From Phlebiopsis flavidoalba (Eukaryota > Basidiomycota > Agaricomycetes > Polyporales > Phanerochaetaceae), in assembly GCA_035772785.1 (NCBI GenBank), contig JAOCPU010000017.1, forward strand, positions 248,001-312,000: a stretch of DNA of 64,000 nucleotides, given 5' to 3'. The notes under the pieces are model-generated. The model was not told where the DNA came from. It saw nothing but the letters and a program-made list of their open reading frames with translations, and did no database searches. Positions within the stretch are counted from its first letter, which is position 1, and every line of letters begins with the position of its first letter. This document shows, one piece after another, positions 21,538-33,425 of the stretch. The translations under genes and the position numbers were made by a program.

Positions 21538-24012
21538 TTACTTGCCTTTTTTCTTTTCCCTATAGGAGCATTTTATCACGGTTTCTTAGCATTTGTGACC
21601 GGCTCGAAAGTCATCATTGTACTCACGTTTTTTCATTCCAGCTGATCTGAGCCTTGAGCTCTGTCGATCCACACTGAAGAACAACGCGGAAATCAAGTGT
21701 ATAAAACGCAACACCATCGCGCTTCTTCTGCTGCTTATGCACCTTTGTGGTGTCAGCAAATACGGTGCAAAGAGTGTTGAATTGTTCTGATCGTTGGGTA
21801 AGTGCATTCCTTGGGCCAAACACAGTGATTGCGACTCTTACCAGGCTCCGCATCCCGTCCATTTGGGGTTCTTGACACTACCATGATAGGAATGATACCG
21901 CGACGCGCAATGGTAGTGGATATCTTGTTCAGAGCTGAAGGCGTCGATGCCTCCTTGTAGAAGCTCTGCGAATAGACTTCATCTTCTTCGCGGACACTCG
22001 CACCCTTCATATTCATCAGCCGCTCGTTGCGGGAGCTGTAAATTGAAGATGCTCACCTTCGCGAGGATCATATTGAAGCTATTTGGAAGGACTTTCCTCC
22101 CCGAAGGTCTGGTATATGTCTTCCCGCGCCGCTTGACATGGTCCGGATCGTCAGGTTTGAACTCGATAACACAGCTAGTACCGTATGCAAATCGCGATAC
22201 GCGGACGGAAACATAGTGTGAAAGATAGAAGACAATCGCTCCTTCGGCAACTGCCTTGTTGCTTAGGTTTTGTTCTGAGTACTGCATATCTCGCGGACAC
22301 GGCAGCAACTCACGCATGACTATCCGGGCGACAAATCTTGATGCCCGAGTCTTGCAACCTCTGTTGAAGGTTGGTGAACAACCACGGGCTGGAGGCGAAA
22401 CCACCGACAAGGAATAGGGTCTGCAGCGTCATCAACAACCCTAATAGCTATTCAACGACGGCGTGAAGACACACCGAACGTTCCTGTGAGAAGCAATGCG
22501 CTGAGCACAGACTGAATCCACAATCTTGTCAATGGACGGCTTGAAAAGGTTGCAACCTCCTCGCTAGAGTAGCTTAATGAGCAGCACGATAGAATGAATG
22601 TCATTTTTGATGAGCCCATACCCAGCAAGAACAAGCTGCCCACTACGTATCCCCACACCAGGATCATTGTCTCGTACGGACCCGAATCTGATATGAGAGC
22701 GTTCCTACCGGATATCCTTGAATGTCGGTTTGGCCATCTGCTCAAACGACTCAATCATGCCGCGGAGGTCCTCCTCGTTGCCATATGTCGACTTCTGCAA
22801 CTTCTCTGATGAAGCCTGTTAGAGCGTGGTAATTATAGTCAATCTGGGCGACCTACTCTGCAAGTATACGTATGCCTTAGCATTGACCTGAGTAGAGCCG
22901 CAGAGAAGACCTGCAATGTTTGTCAGTATTGAGTAGCATGCCTTCTAGAGTGAGACATACAATCGGGCGAGGAGCAACCTCCTCCATCAAGATTGGGTTC
23001 CCCGTAAACAAGACCATATGTTGTCACATGTCAACTGTACCCCCCACCCGCGTCAACACACATGATAGGTATCCTCCATCCTGAAGGACACTTGAGTAAT
23101 GTTATCTTTCAGCTTGAAGAATAGTGGGAATACCTTGAGCGTGTCTTTCGCAACCCCCTTTTCGAGGCAGTAGTTGTACACTGGCTTGCTCCCTCAGTGA
23201 CAAAATGCACACGAGCATGGCCCGCTGAGCTATCCGGTACCAGCCCAGCTCGCACTGCGGCGATGCGCATGCTTGTTTGCTGAGCACCCTCCCAACGCGT
23301 TTGGGTGGGTGAGGATAATCTCGGATGTTCGGCACACGAGTTCCACAATGCGACAAGCTTCTGGGTATGTTTCGATTATGTAGTGCTTTACAACAGATGA
23401 AAAGGTATTTCAGGAAGTCTGCAAAGATGTCGAGAATATCTTTGTTGGGGGGGGGGGGTAAATCAGGGAGGACCGATTTAAGGTCCTGCGATAAGAGAGA
23501 CGGGGGGCAAAGGTGTAACTTCCACCTGCAACATGAGTGAAATGAGCAGGATTAGATTTAGTATGTGAGGGGAAAACAAACCATTCGACCAAGCAAAGGT
23601 CTTGATCTTGCGGCCTCTAACTCTCATGAGCAGGAGCTCTGGCCTCTGCGCCGGCGGCGAAGACCTTCCCCATCTTCAGCATAGTACAAAACTGAGGGTA
23701 TTTTGGCGTCGCCATTCTCTTGTCCAGGATATCTGAACAGCAGCGATAATCATCCTTCACAGATTTTAGGCAATTCAAAAATGTAGGAAACGTAGACGTA
23801 CCTCGTCACTGTTTGGATTTTTGTCTCTTCGCCAGGATCTAAGAGCGCAAAGCTTATACCGCTATATGTGGTGCCGATGTCGAACGCATATAACCAGCGA
23901 CCTGGTTGTACCTGTGTGTACAACTGGGCCTACGAGTACCAACCATGGTTTGTCGGGGATAACAAGCCGTGAAGCACGCACCGGAGGTTCTTTAAAGTGT
24001 TGAGTCAGCATG
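21538..24012 (-). CDS. Hsp70-like chaperone of the HSP12A-like fungal family, multi-exon, frames interrupted
   Basis: This is a cytosolic Hsp70-type ATPase-domain protein. The phosphate-1 loop AFDIGTTYSGISFALLDPG is encoded cleanly at about 23830-23890, followed by an intron at 23733-23801. Next come YPGQENGDAKIPSVLYYAEDG (23670-23732), DIFADFLKYLF (about 23400), HPNGWEGAQQTSMRIAAVRAG (23240-23310), GHARVHFVTEG (about 23185-23225), VSRFAYGTSCVIEF (about 22155-22205), and the C-terminal FRVVLQCGSTELKAQISW (about 21640-21690). The last intron is 21560-21626 and the stop is at 21538. The proposed ATG at 24012 gives MLTQHFKEPP; the join to the ATPase core passes a stop near 23935 and is uncertain. 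Such proteins lack the canonical substrate-binding domain, and they are often lineage-expanded in mushrooms. Frames break several times, and a 13-nt G run (about 23447-23459) lies in the middle. Confidence 0.75.
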
Positions 24013-24369
24013 CCGAGCTGCGGTCTTTGACGTACGGCCTGGAGAATGAAGGCTGTCTGTGAAGTGACAACTCTGTAGGCGGAAATGAGGAGGCCTGATT
24101 TACGCGGGCGGGTCAGGAAATTTCCTTACGAAACCGGTCAGTGGCGACTATTCGGATCTACCAACCAGCCTTCCCGTTGTGATCCTCCAGTACGCGTGGT
24201 CACAGCAGCAGTGCAGAGAGGTAGACAAAATAATTTTTGGTGCCTAGGGGTCGAGGAGAGCCCAATTCCTCGGACACCCCCCATTATGCGCTACCCGTCG
24301 TACGCACGGTCAGACACCTTCGCGGACGTCGTCCATACTCGACACAGACAACGTTCGAGAGTCGGCGCA

Positions 24370-25380
24370 CCTTGATCATCTTCTCGACGCATCGCTCCTA
24401 GCCTCTCATGAGCCTGCACGAACTCTCGTATTCAAAGGCGAGCTTGAAGAGAACGAAAGCCGCTCTCGAAGCGCTGCGTAAGGAGTACCAAGATACCAAG
24501 AAACTTCTTGACTTGCGCTCCAATGAGCTACGCGCTGGCTGTGAGAGCTTTCCGTCACCACCACAGACAAGATATCCATGTCCGACGTTCAGCGGAGTGG
24601 GGCAGTGCAACGCTAAATGGCCGAAACCTTTCAATTGGCAACATCAATAGCAGAAAAATGGAATTATCGCTAGTTGTTAGGCGTCCTCCCCAAAGTCCAG
24701 AGAGAGGAGATGCGGAGACAACGAGTGGGAAGTCTTTGAAAAGAGTCATCGGACCAAGTATTGGTGGGAGTTGCTAGAGGACCATTCGACACGAGCAAGA
24801 GGCACGCCTCTGCGTGCAACTGGCGCTAAACAATCTATACTGCGCTGCTTACAGCAGAGAGCTGAGTAAAAGGTGGGTCGTAGGAGACAGGGAGGAGGAT
24901 GAGAATATCTGCGCGCTGTGGTATATGAGCGGCTACTCAAGGAATCGGGTCAGTCGAAATGGGGTGCGAGTAGATCTGGTCCTATGAGACTCCCTCATAA
25001 TGTTACTTAGAACCACTCTAGTCGGTCGAATGTGGCGTGCATTTGCTTTCCGGTACAGCACAAAAACAGGGCAAAAAAAAGTATCATGTCTCGTACGAAG
25101 ACGGCCCGTAGCCGAGCAGCTTTGCCAGCGTATTGCTCGTTTCTGGTCGTCCGAATGGAAGGAGGGGGACCCGGACATCCCTTCCGCTTTACTATGTAGG
25201 GCTTTCTCCAGGGTCATGAATTTCCCGAGCAGTATTCTCCAGCAGATCGCAGGCTTGCAAGAAATGCTGGCTCATCACGAGGAGCGTTGTCTCCTGTGAG
25301 CTGCAACTAGCGGTCTTCAACAGCCCGATGAACGTTTTCATGAATTACAAGCCGAAGACATCGGTCAGGCTTTCGCGACG
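24370..25380 (+). CDS. Conserved fungal coiled-coil protein of unknown function, frames interrupted
   Basis: The start at 24408 gives MSLHELSYSKASLKRTKAAL, then a predicted coiled coil EALRKEYQDTKKLLDLRSNELR (24460-24530). After frame slips come DKISMSDVQR and ETFQLATSIAEKW (24570-24660), SLVVRRPPQSPERGDAE (24665-24720), VIGPSIGG (about 24750-24775), and a C-terminal block VAEQLCQRIARFWSSEWKEGD then IAGLQEMLAHHEERCLL (25105-25299). I recognise this arrangement from uncharacterised agaricomycete proteins that pair an N-terminal coiled coil with a helical C-terminal domain; no function is known to me. The true N-terminus may lie further left, and the C-terminus near 25380 is uncertain. Confidence 0.55.
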
Positions 25381-25983
25381 GTAGCGCCTGTGAGATCGAG
25401 AAGTCATATGGCAATCACAACCGGACGTGGGATTATGTTGACTCAGCGTTGTTAAAGGGAAGGGGCGATGGCATTTGTGGCGACCATTGGGCAATGCTTA
25501 AACCAAGGGTCTACAGCCCAGAGACGATTTCCGCGACCTCATACAAATCGGTCTCACAAGAAAGGAGCGTCCGCCAAGGATGGGCTCCATGGTGAGGCTC
25601 ACAAAGGCATGCATTGAATAGAAAAGTATTCACTCAATCTTTCTAGACTCGTAAACAAGCCCGTCCAGGTCATGGCCGGGGCGCACGTCGCAAAGTTTAA
25701 GGATATAGACTTAGGGGGGACGTTTCGTACAATTACTTCCCGTTGCTCACGATGACATTTCGCGGACGTACAATCTTGTGTAATATGTCAAGAGACCGTG
25801 TGTTTTCGATGATTGAAAGGGTTTGTAATTTTGTGGGCAGCAGCTCGATCGGCTAGAGTCGCGTCCAGGTCTAATTTGGCGTCAGACTCGCGATAAGCGA
25901 GCGCTGGGCGAAGTGTGACATGCAGTCCACGGTAGAAAGAGTCAAGTCTTGTTATCCTTCGATTGGATCTCGTATTGACCGTG

Positions 25984-25996
25984 ACGCGTGACGCGT
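25984..25996. promoter_or_regulatory. Twin ACGCGT motifs (MCB-like)
   Basis: ACGCGT occurs at 25984-25989 and 25991-25996, followed by TGACGCATCACG. In yeasts ACGCGT is the core bound by the MBF cell-cycle factor. No adjacent gene is identified, so function is speculative. Confidence 0.25.
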
Positions 25997-27112
25997 TTGA
26001 CGCATCACGCTCATCTTACTTACCCTTCTTCCGCACCGTCGACAATCCTTCTTGTTGTCAAGAGGCGAGTGTGGGGGGGAGTTCTTGCGACCACACTGAA
26101 GCACAACTTTCGCCGTAAATAGATTCGTTCGCGTCGCGTCACGGACACGGTAATCATGTAAGCTATTGTACGGGATCATAGGCTGATTCGATGACGGACC
26201 GGTATCCTGAGGCCAAGCTATGGATTGATGGTGGCAGGCACGGCCCTCATGGGCAAAACTGTTTTCCTGGCATACTCTTGAGCTGGTTGTGCACCAACGT
26301 CGTTATAACATTTTTTCCTCAATTTTGGCGTTAACAAGCCCTTGAAGCTACTCATTATAGTATACGTTACACTTGTTGTGGGTATGCCGATAATGCTCCT
26401 CACGGCTAGAGACGGCGGCAAACAGGCTTGATTGAGCTGTGGCGAAGCACCTCCACCACTCAACTTCAAAGCGCTTTCCGTGAGTGTTCCAACTATCACC
26501 ATGTACTATGTGTCCCCTCGTCGTCTAAGTATTGAACTCAGGATATGTGAATATCTGTTCTGCGGGCGCCTGGTACGAGAAATCGCGAATAAACTGGTCG
26601 CAAGCGAATAGCGGGTATGACGGCAAGTAACTCTGGATTTGGTTGCACGGCAACTATGCGATTCCGTGTCTACCGGGCCCATTTCGCACAGATGTTTGAT
26701 ACTACCAAATGCATACGTCGCGGCCAAGCACCCAGCGTTCATGCACCCACCTGTGATCTAAAACCACCCGCTCCAGGGACAGCGTCCATGCCATTCCCAT
26801 CTCGCATAGCGTGCCGCCGTACACATGCGCCTAACAATGATTGAACAGCTGGAGTGACCTGGCGATGAAGCTACAAGTGGTACTGGAGAGCTCGGGTGGT
26901 CTATTATTCTGCTACTATGCGGCTGTGTACAACGACTACTATCAAACACGCCCCTGACATACACGCTACATCCGAAATCTCTACGCTAGTGCGCCTCCTC
27001 CGTCGGCATCGGCTAAGTCCTCATCACTCAAGTGATGAACTCCGTGTCGCGCCGGCGGCGGAGGCGATATCGTGAGTGATTAGACTCCCTGCTGCACCCC
27101 TCGCGAGGTGCG

Positions 27113-27120
27113 TATAAAAG
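27113..27120 (+). promoter_or_regulatory. Candidate TATA box
   Basis: TATAAAAG in a GC-rich context, 195 bp before an ATG at 27315 that opens a 56-codon frame. No recognised product. Confidence 0.3.
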
Positions 27121-29370
27121 GGTGTCGGGTGGTAGCGGTAATTTTGTCGCTCAACGTCCCTCTGCGGTCTGCCCGGCTACCACGGCGCGTGCACGACTCA
27201 CTCTGTACGTCAGGACTGCAACTCCATTGTCCTTCGCTGGCTAACCATGAACGCAACGCATATAGGCTATTTCCGAAGCCGGTAAACTTGACACCTTGAC
27301 ACCCTTCACTAGTCATGAGTGACGCAGCCAAGGCCGGTGCTGTGAATACCGAACCGGCGTATGTTTGCACATTTCCACTTGGAGTTTCAGTCGACATTCT
27401 GACTGACATGACTTGCACAGTCATCGATCGAGCTGTGCGCGTGGAGAACGCTGGAACCCGGAAACGAAGTAATGGGACGCATTGATAATGCCTATCCTAT
27501 GGCCATTAGTTTTGCTTCCCCGTAGCGGTCCTCCTTTGTCTTTGGTGAGTAGTTGTCATGTATTGGGAACTGTGGATGCTAAGTGTCGCTCCATCATGCT
27601 GCGTGGCCTTCATTTCTGATCAAAAAGAAACGCTGCGTGCGTTGCGGGCGTCATGGTAGATATAAGTTGCGCGATGCGAATCCTAAACTTCAGCTAGTCT
27701 CTCATACTTAGGGAATCACCGTGCTTGTTGGTCCATCCGAAGGCTTGAGCGTCTGAAAATCTGTCCTCTTCGCCGAAAGGTGGAAAGAGAATCGGGCGAG
27801 TGAAGCATTTTCAAGCTTGATTAGGGTAATTGGGCGTCTATGTTCATTTGTGGATTTTGGCGAATGGGGATGTTATCTACAATCTACGTTAAGCGGCGAC
27901 ATTGTTTCTGCGGACCACTAGGGTGCGCATCGGTTCCGCTGTGATATAAACTCGAAGTACTGTGGCGGGGCTCAAACGCAGTAGGCTTAAGATTACTAGC
28001 TACACTAACTGAAAATCAACACGCTTCCATCGTATTCGGGAGCTCGTGCGGCAATAAGTTTCGTATCTATTAGTTCTGCTGATCCGTCTCTTCATATGTG
28101 CATAGGGAGGCGACTGGGGGGGTATGATGGTTAAGGAAGTGAGACTTACGTTCGACTATACTGGCAACAATGAGGTTTGTCAAGTAGAAACCGCAGAACG
28201 CTTCAACCTCACTCGTAGCAATCGCGAACTTTCCTAACGGTAAAAGTTCGTTTTTTTGAAATTTTACGTGCCCTTTTTTGACAATAATCTAAGACCTGTG
28301 GGCCCATGCAAGAAGACTGACCGAGATAACTAATACTGAGCTAGTCGAGTTCTCTTCTCTGCGAAGGAGTTGTTGCGCAGACGTTTGGCTGCCGGTAGTA
28401 CTTGCACATGGCCGTCTAATGCATACCGCCTTTATGGAAAGAGACAATGCTCTCTCGGTTCTGTATGTTCAGTTAGCTTTTTCCACTATAGCTCACCGGC
28501 CGAAGGCTCAAACAAGGGTCAGGTCCAGCGCTGGCTGAGCAGCTGCTGGCGCCAGTTGACCTTCGTTGTATCGTCCGCATCTGACCTCAAGTCCAAGCCC
28601 AAAGTGTACCGAAGTGCGGAAATATACTAGTAGAAAGGCCGACGTAGTTACCAGCTGGCAGGACCACCCCCCGTGTATACAGGACCAAGACCCAGTGCGC
28701 TAGTTTTTGCTATTTTCTACCTTTTCTTTGTCCCTCTTGATAGTCTGAAGAGTCTGATACTCATACTTCTCGGACTTCTGTCCACCGGCACCCTGGTCGC
28801 ATCCTGGCTGCAGCCTACAACAGCTCAGCACTTTTCAGGGGCCATAGTGGCTCCAGCGGATTTTTCCAAACTCAGCGAGCGATCACACCATACTCCTGGT
28901 TTCCGGGTGCTATTGTAAGCAGCACAGGCGCCCCTAGTACGGACATGGTTTATTGCCGAGGCAGTGTTCCCCACGAGCAGTTCTCAGTGCAGCCCAAAAT
29001 ATGGACTCCGCCGCGAGCTACGGCGATTATAAGAAATCTCCACTGCTCAGGTTAGTAAATACTCTAGATATACCATTGCAAGATACCGGTGTCAATCATT
29101 TTACTTTTTTTTGCATCCGGGAGATGTAAAAAAACCCGGATGTTATTCATGCGTACTCAGACGGATAGTAAGAACTCCGGAAAATTCAGGATCGGTGGAG
29201 TCGGGCAGCGCATCCGGGGACGTTGCGCTCTGCAGCGCCTCGATGAGACTTTGCTAAATTCTGGTCTGGTTCTAGCGCAGATATCTGGACTATGCCCTTT
29301 TCCAATTCAAGATTACGACATGCAAAAAAAAAAGGAGTCGCGGAGGCACAGTGGCATCCCCCGCCTACGG

Positions 29371-29379
29371 TATATAAAG
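29371..29379 (+). promoter_or_regulatory. Candidate TATA box of the BRI3-like gene
   Basis: TATATAAAG, 225 bp upstream of the ATG at 29604. Confidence 0.4.
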
Positions 29380-29603
29380 CCTTAGCGATCGAGTGTTCCA
29401 AACATCTTGCTCCCTCGAACCCTCCACGTAACCACTAAATCGCCATCCTAGGCCTGTGATACGACCCGCGAGGCGAGCGACGTTCCGGCCTCAAAGACCG
29501 ATAACCATAACACTCTTGTGCGTCGATCCAGCGGTCATATTTTCCCTCTGATCGATTCCACATCTTCTAGCAGGACGCACCTCCCAATCAATTACGACTT
29601 ACC

Positions 29604-29912
29604 ATGAGTGAAGCAGACCACTGGCGCAAGCATATCAGACCGAGCGTATGTCGCCGAGCTTACCACAGGTTTTGGTATGCACGCGCTGATCGAGTAATCC
29701 TCATAGTCCTCGCCCGTTGTGCTCGTGGTCAGCACGACCCAGAGACCGAAGTACGGTATGACAGGAATCATCCTCGCCATTATTTGCTTCCCGTGTGGTC
29801 TCATCTGCTTATGGTAAGTCGACGAGCCACTCCGACAAAACATAAAGCTCATACCGCGCCCTTCAGCAAAGATAAGAAGCATCGATGTGTGCGTTGCGGA
29901 GTCATCGTTTGA
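29604..29912 (+). CDS. BRI3-like small membrane protein (64 aa, three exons)
   Basis: Exons 29604-29645, 29707-29813 and 29867-29912 join without frame error into 64 codons plus stop. Intron 1 (29646-29706) starts GTATGT and has a CTGAT branch-like site; intron 2 (29814-29866) starts GTAAGT. The protein begins MSEADHWRKHIRPS. It has one strongly hydrophobic helix containing ILAIICFPCGLICLC and ends DKKHRCVRCGVIV with a CxxC. This layout (hydrophobic CFP-G helix and terminal zinc-like CxxC) resembles the brain protein I3 family, small endolysosomal membrane proteins of uncertain role. The family assignment is by motif only. This is one of the few genes here that reads through intact. Confidence 0.65.
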   Translation: MSEADHWRKHIRPSVCRRAYHRFWYARADRVILIVLARCARGQHDPETEVRYDRNHPRHYLLPVWSHLLMVSRRATPTKHKAHTAPFSKDKKHRCVRCGVIV

Positions 29913-30261
29913 TTCGACACCCAGAGGGCCATGGTCTGGCTACAAGAGCTCAACCGCTTCAGCATTTTCCTTGTCACATTTTACTACCCAGACCGGCTAG
30001 CCGACTTCTCATTCATTTCCGCAAAGATAACTTGAGCCGTCTATACATGGCGATCATCAAAGCCTATGCGTTTTAGTTTTGTGTCATATACATAATTTCG
30101 ATCTGTTAAGCATGTTACGAGGAGTCAATGTACTCTGTGAAACGATGGACGTGCAAGAAAGGTTTGAAGGGTCACAGGATGGCCAGGCGCGGACCGGATA
30201 CAAAGAAGTTTGCCGATCTTTTCAGACTACGCGGGCGTCTACATCCAAACCGCTTCTTGGA

Positions 30262-33061
30262 ATGGGGAGTTCATGGCCTCACAACGTATATCAGCGAGAA
30301 CAGCGCTGCGATAGCTAAAAGTCTTCACTTCTCCTCGGATGCCCAACGGCATGAGCCTACAACGTTTGTGGTCGATGCGTTGGTCGTAAGTTTCTCCGAG
30401 CCTGGCTTGTTACGTCAACGACGAATGACTTCGATCGCTGACGGCTTTGGTATCATTCAGGTTCATCTAACGAAGTAATCTCGTGGTCAGGCCCCCGGGG
30501 CCTACCATGGGTGTATGGAGGGGAATATGACCAGTTTTCAGACATAGTGACAAGGGTAGTCAGAGCCTGGCTAAGTGGTGGGACTCCACCTTTACTTTGT
30601 TTTCGATGGTGCGTCCGCTTAGTCTCACAGACAGCTCGTGATTCGCTTACATATCTTGTAGGTCCCTACCCTGAGATCAAATTCCCTACCGTCATTTCGA
30701 GAAGGTCACGAAGTCAACTATACAACCTTCACACTTGTTCTTTCGTACATCGACAACATCTCGGTCCTCACCTCGGTTCCTTCGCGAGTAGCATGATGTT
30801 ACCACCAGGGATGTACCATGCCTGTGTTCAAACCCTGCAGAAACTCGCTCGCAGCGTGGAATCATCTGATGTTATGGGAGGCTACACTTTGGCCGATGAG
30901 AAGGCGATCCATACGCTGTCGAACTCGCAGCCCGTCTCAACGGTTACGTCGTCGGAAAAGGATTCTGACTTGTGTGATCTTGAACGCCGAGGGCTATCAG
31001 GGCTATGTCCCACTGGATCTTCTGGTGTGGGACCTCCTTACTTGACAAGGAGGATGACGTCAACGAAGCTGAAGACGACGGCTTCCAGACCGTCGTCAAC
31101 TCAAAAGCTAAAAAAAAAGAAAGCGATCTTCACTCAAAGCAGCCCTGCACGAGGCATCATCCCACCCGATGACGATAATGCTGGCTTGCAGCTCACAGCC
31201 ATCGCCTACTCTCCATCATCTCTCGCTCAGCACCTACAGCTCCCTATATCTCTGCTGCCTTTTGATGGGTGCCCTAGTTGTGGAACGATTTCACGGCGAG
31301 AAAGACCCGTCTTTCTCCACGATGTCCCAACAGACCAACCTCCAATGGCTCTTCTTCGAACGCTCTTTGACCCTTTACCAACGTATTACTCGTGTTGCCA
31401 ATACTATTCGTAGTATCCTGGCCGTCGCCCTCACTCCAGGTGCCGGAGGCAAGAAGCAAAAGAACGCCGTTCACAGCGTAACGGAGTTGATCGAACGCGC
31501 CGTTCATGCGCTCATTGTGCGTAACCTCGACACCATGGCCTCTGGAGAGATCGCGCGGGTCGTGGACGAGAGTTTTGAAGCAACGCTCCAGTACGCCATT
31601 TCCCGATACGAGGGCGACGTACTCGGCGCATGAAGGCTTTGTGGGTCGACGGCGTGTGCGCTCTTCATGACGTGCAAAGCTGTCCCCTCCTGCGCTACAT
31701 ATCACATTCACCAGAACCCGACGAGTCCCTTGATCATGAGGCGGAAAAACAACAACAAGATACATTGGACCGGGTCCGGACCCTTGTACATTGCGGCGTA
31801 TCGCTCCGGGCGCCTCGATCCTCATATCCTCGATGTCGTGCACAGTGGTACATTTTTGTACCGCCACTTCTTGGAAAACACCCCGACCTGGAGAATGTAG
31901 CGAAAAGTATCGCGAGACCGGTGCAGCTCTGGACCTATGCTTTACTCGACGCCACCATAGGGCTGCCCCCACGCGAGCAAATTCATCGGTCAAGGTCAAT
32001 GCCCGCCCGAGGTGACTCAGAGTGTCGAAGAGGACGGGGAAGAAGACGAAGATGATGACGAGGGGATGCTGACGAGCTTATTGATGTGGTCGAAGGAATC
32101 CGACGAGGACGATGTGGACCCGCTAGCTCCCCTTCGCGGAGCCTTATCGGCACAGCAACCCGCTTGGTGTCTCCAACTCAAAGGGGCCTTGACTAGTCAA
32201 GCTTCTGAGAGTACCATGGATCCGAGCTGAGCATCTCTACATCTCAAAAGCTAATCGGGTGAAGATTATCGAAGAGTAACGTGCGACGTGGCACAAGATT
32301 GACACCGGAAGATGTTTGGCCGTCGTCCCGCTGTCTCAATGCCTCGCGTCTCACGGATCCGATGACCTTCGACCTAGAAATGAACTTACAGAGGGCACAC
32401 CCATACAACTCAGGGCGTCCCCGAGGGATTCCGCAATCACATTCTTGCTGCGGCATTTTGCACAGCGATACCGCTTTACTGCGATCCCTCCCTGCCCCAG
32501 CAACGCGTCGCGGCACTGATCGTACGCTGGATTACGCATCGGCTCCATGCTCGAGCGCAGGAACGCGAGGGTGACAAGCCCAGAGAGAAGGAGCGCTGGA
32601 CATCGAAGCAAGAAGCCCAAGCCTTCTTGGCCTCGTTTTCGGTTCTTCTCGTTTGCCCCCGGGGGCGGCTTGGATGCTGAGTTTGCCGAATCAGTACCCG
32701 TCGCCGACAGGAACGTCCAGCTAGTAGCCCAGAATCTCAGTCGCCCTCGACAGCGTCGTCCGCCTGTCCTCAGGTTCTTCTGCTTGATGAAGAACTTCCA
32801 AAACCCAGTCCTCAGATTCTCCGGCAGGAGGTTCCATGCCTATTTTAACTCGTACCGCGCAGTACAGGCCTAATGACGTACCAGATCGCCTCTGGCATGC
32901 ATGCGTGGACGGCTTGGACCATGCGTTTTCTGAGCCAGCGGGGAAGAAGAAGAAGGAGAAGAAGGCTTCTGGCAGTACAGCAGTCTCCACCAGCAAGAAT
33001 AACAAGAGTAAAGGCTCCTTCGGTGGGAAATTTGGCCTCCTGCGCGGATTTTGAGGCGTAA
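30262..33061 (+). CDS. Asteroid/XPG-type PIN-domain protein, frames interrupted
   Basis: The protein starts at an ATG (30262) followed by GVHGLTTYISENSAAI, the XPG N-terminal PIN signature. Next are TTFVVDAL, an intron about 30386-30460, LPWVYGGEYDQFSDIVTRVVRAW (30500-30570), KFPTVISR, a DSDL..LNAEGYQGYVPLD block (30960-31020) corresponding to the internal acidic XPG motif, and a central Asteroid-type region with GEKDPSFSTMSQQTNLQWLFFERS (31290-31370). The C-terminus contains DPHILDVVHSGTF (about 31815-31855), LENVAKSIARPVQLWTYALLD, an acidic run at 32025-32060 and a Lys-rich tail ending ADFEA at 33061. Proteins of this type are predicted PIN-fold nucleases or RNA regulators related to Asteroid and MKT1. 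Slips at GGGG 30264-30267 and AA 30469-30470 are single-base homopolymer changes. The second one restores SFIYEVI. Confidence 0.75.
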
Positions 33062-33425
33062 CTTAAATATCCGTTTGTATCTGATGTATTGTTGTTCAAG
33101 CTGTACACCTCTGCGCATTTACACTGTATACTAATAGCACGCACAGCATATGTGCTCAATTTATAATGCTATATAGTTGGGTTTTGTATTGGACCAGACA
33201 TGAACCGATTCTCATGAGGCGAACTTCAGACAGATGACCAGGATCTAAACCAGCGTTCATACCAGTGCCTAGTTGCTATATTGGGCGCCTAACCCCAATG
33301 GCCTCTTGCTGCGATCCACCGTAGCCTGAGCCCTCACATTGCTCACACCCAATCTTCCACAATCACCGCCAAATCATTACCGTCAAATCCTTGCGCTCAG
33401 CAATCATCAAGCAGACTCAAAGTAT

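Larger units (their letters stand above)
25400..29370. other. Four-kilobase stretch without a recognisable gene
   Basis: Only short frames are present, the longest about 114 codons (27080-27424, minus). A TATAAAAG at 27113-27120 is followed by a 56-codon frame starting at an ATG at 27315 (MSDAAKAGAVNTEPAYVC), which could be a small gene or the start of a broken one. A hydrophobic frame at 28673-28918 (+) contains a leucine-rich helix-like segment, but I cannot name a family. Confidence 0.35.

Noticed and set aside
31274..31999. 241-codon minus-strand open frame
   Set aside because: It lies antisense to the PIN protein, whose plus-strand motifs are unmistakable.
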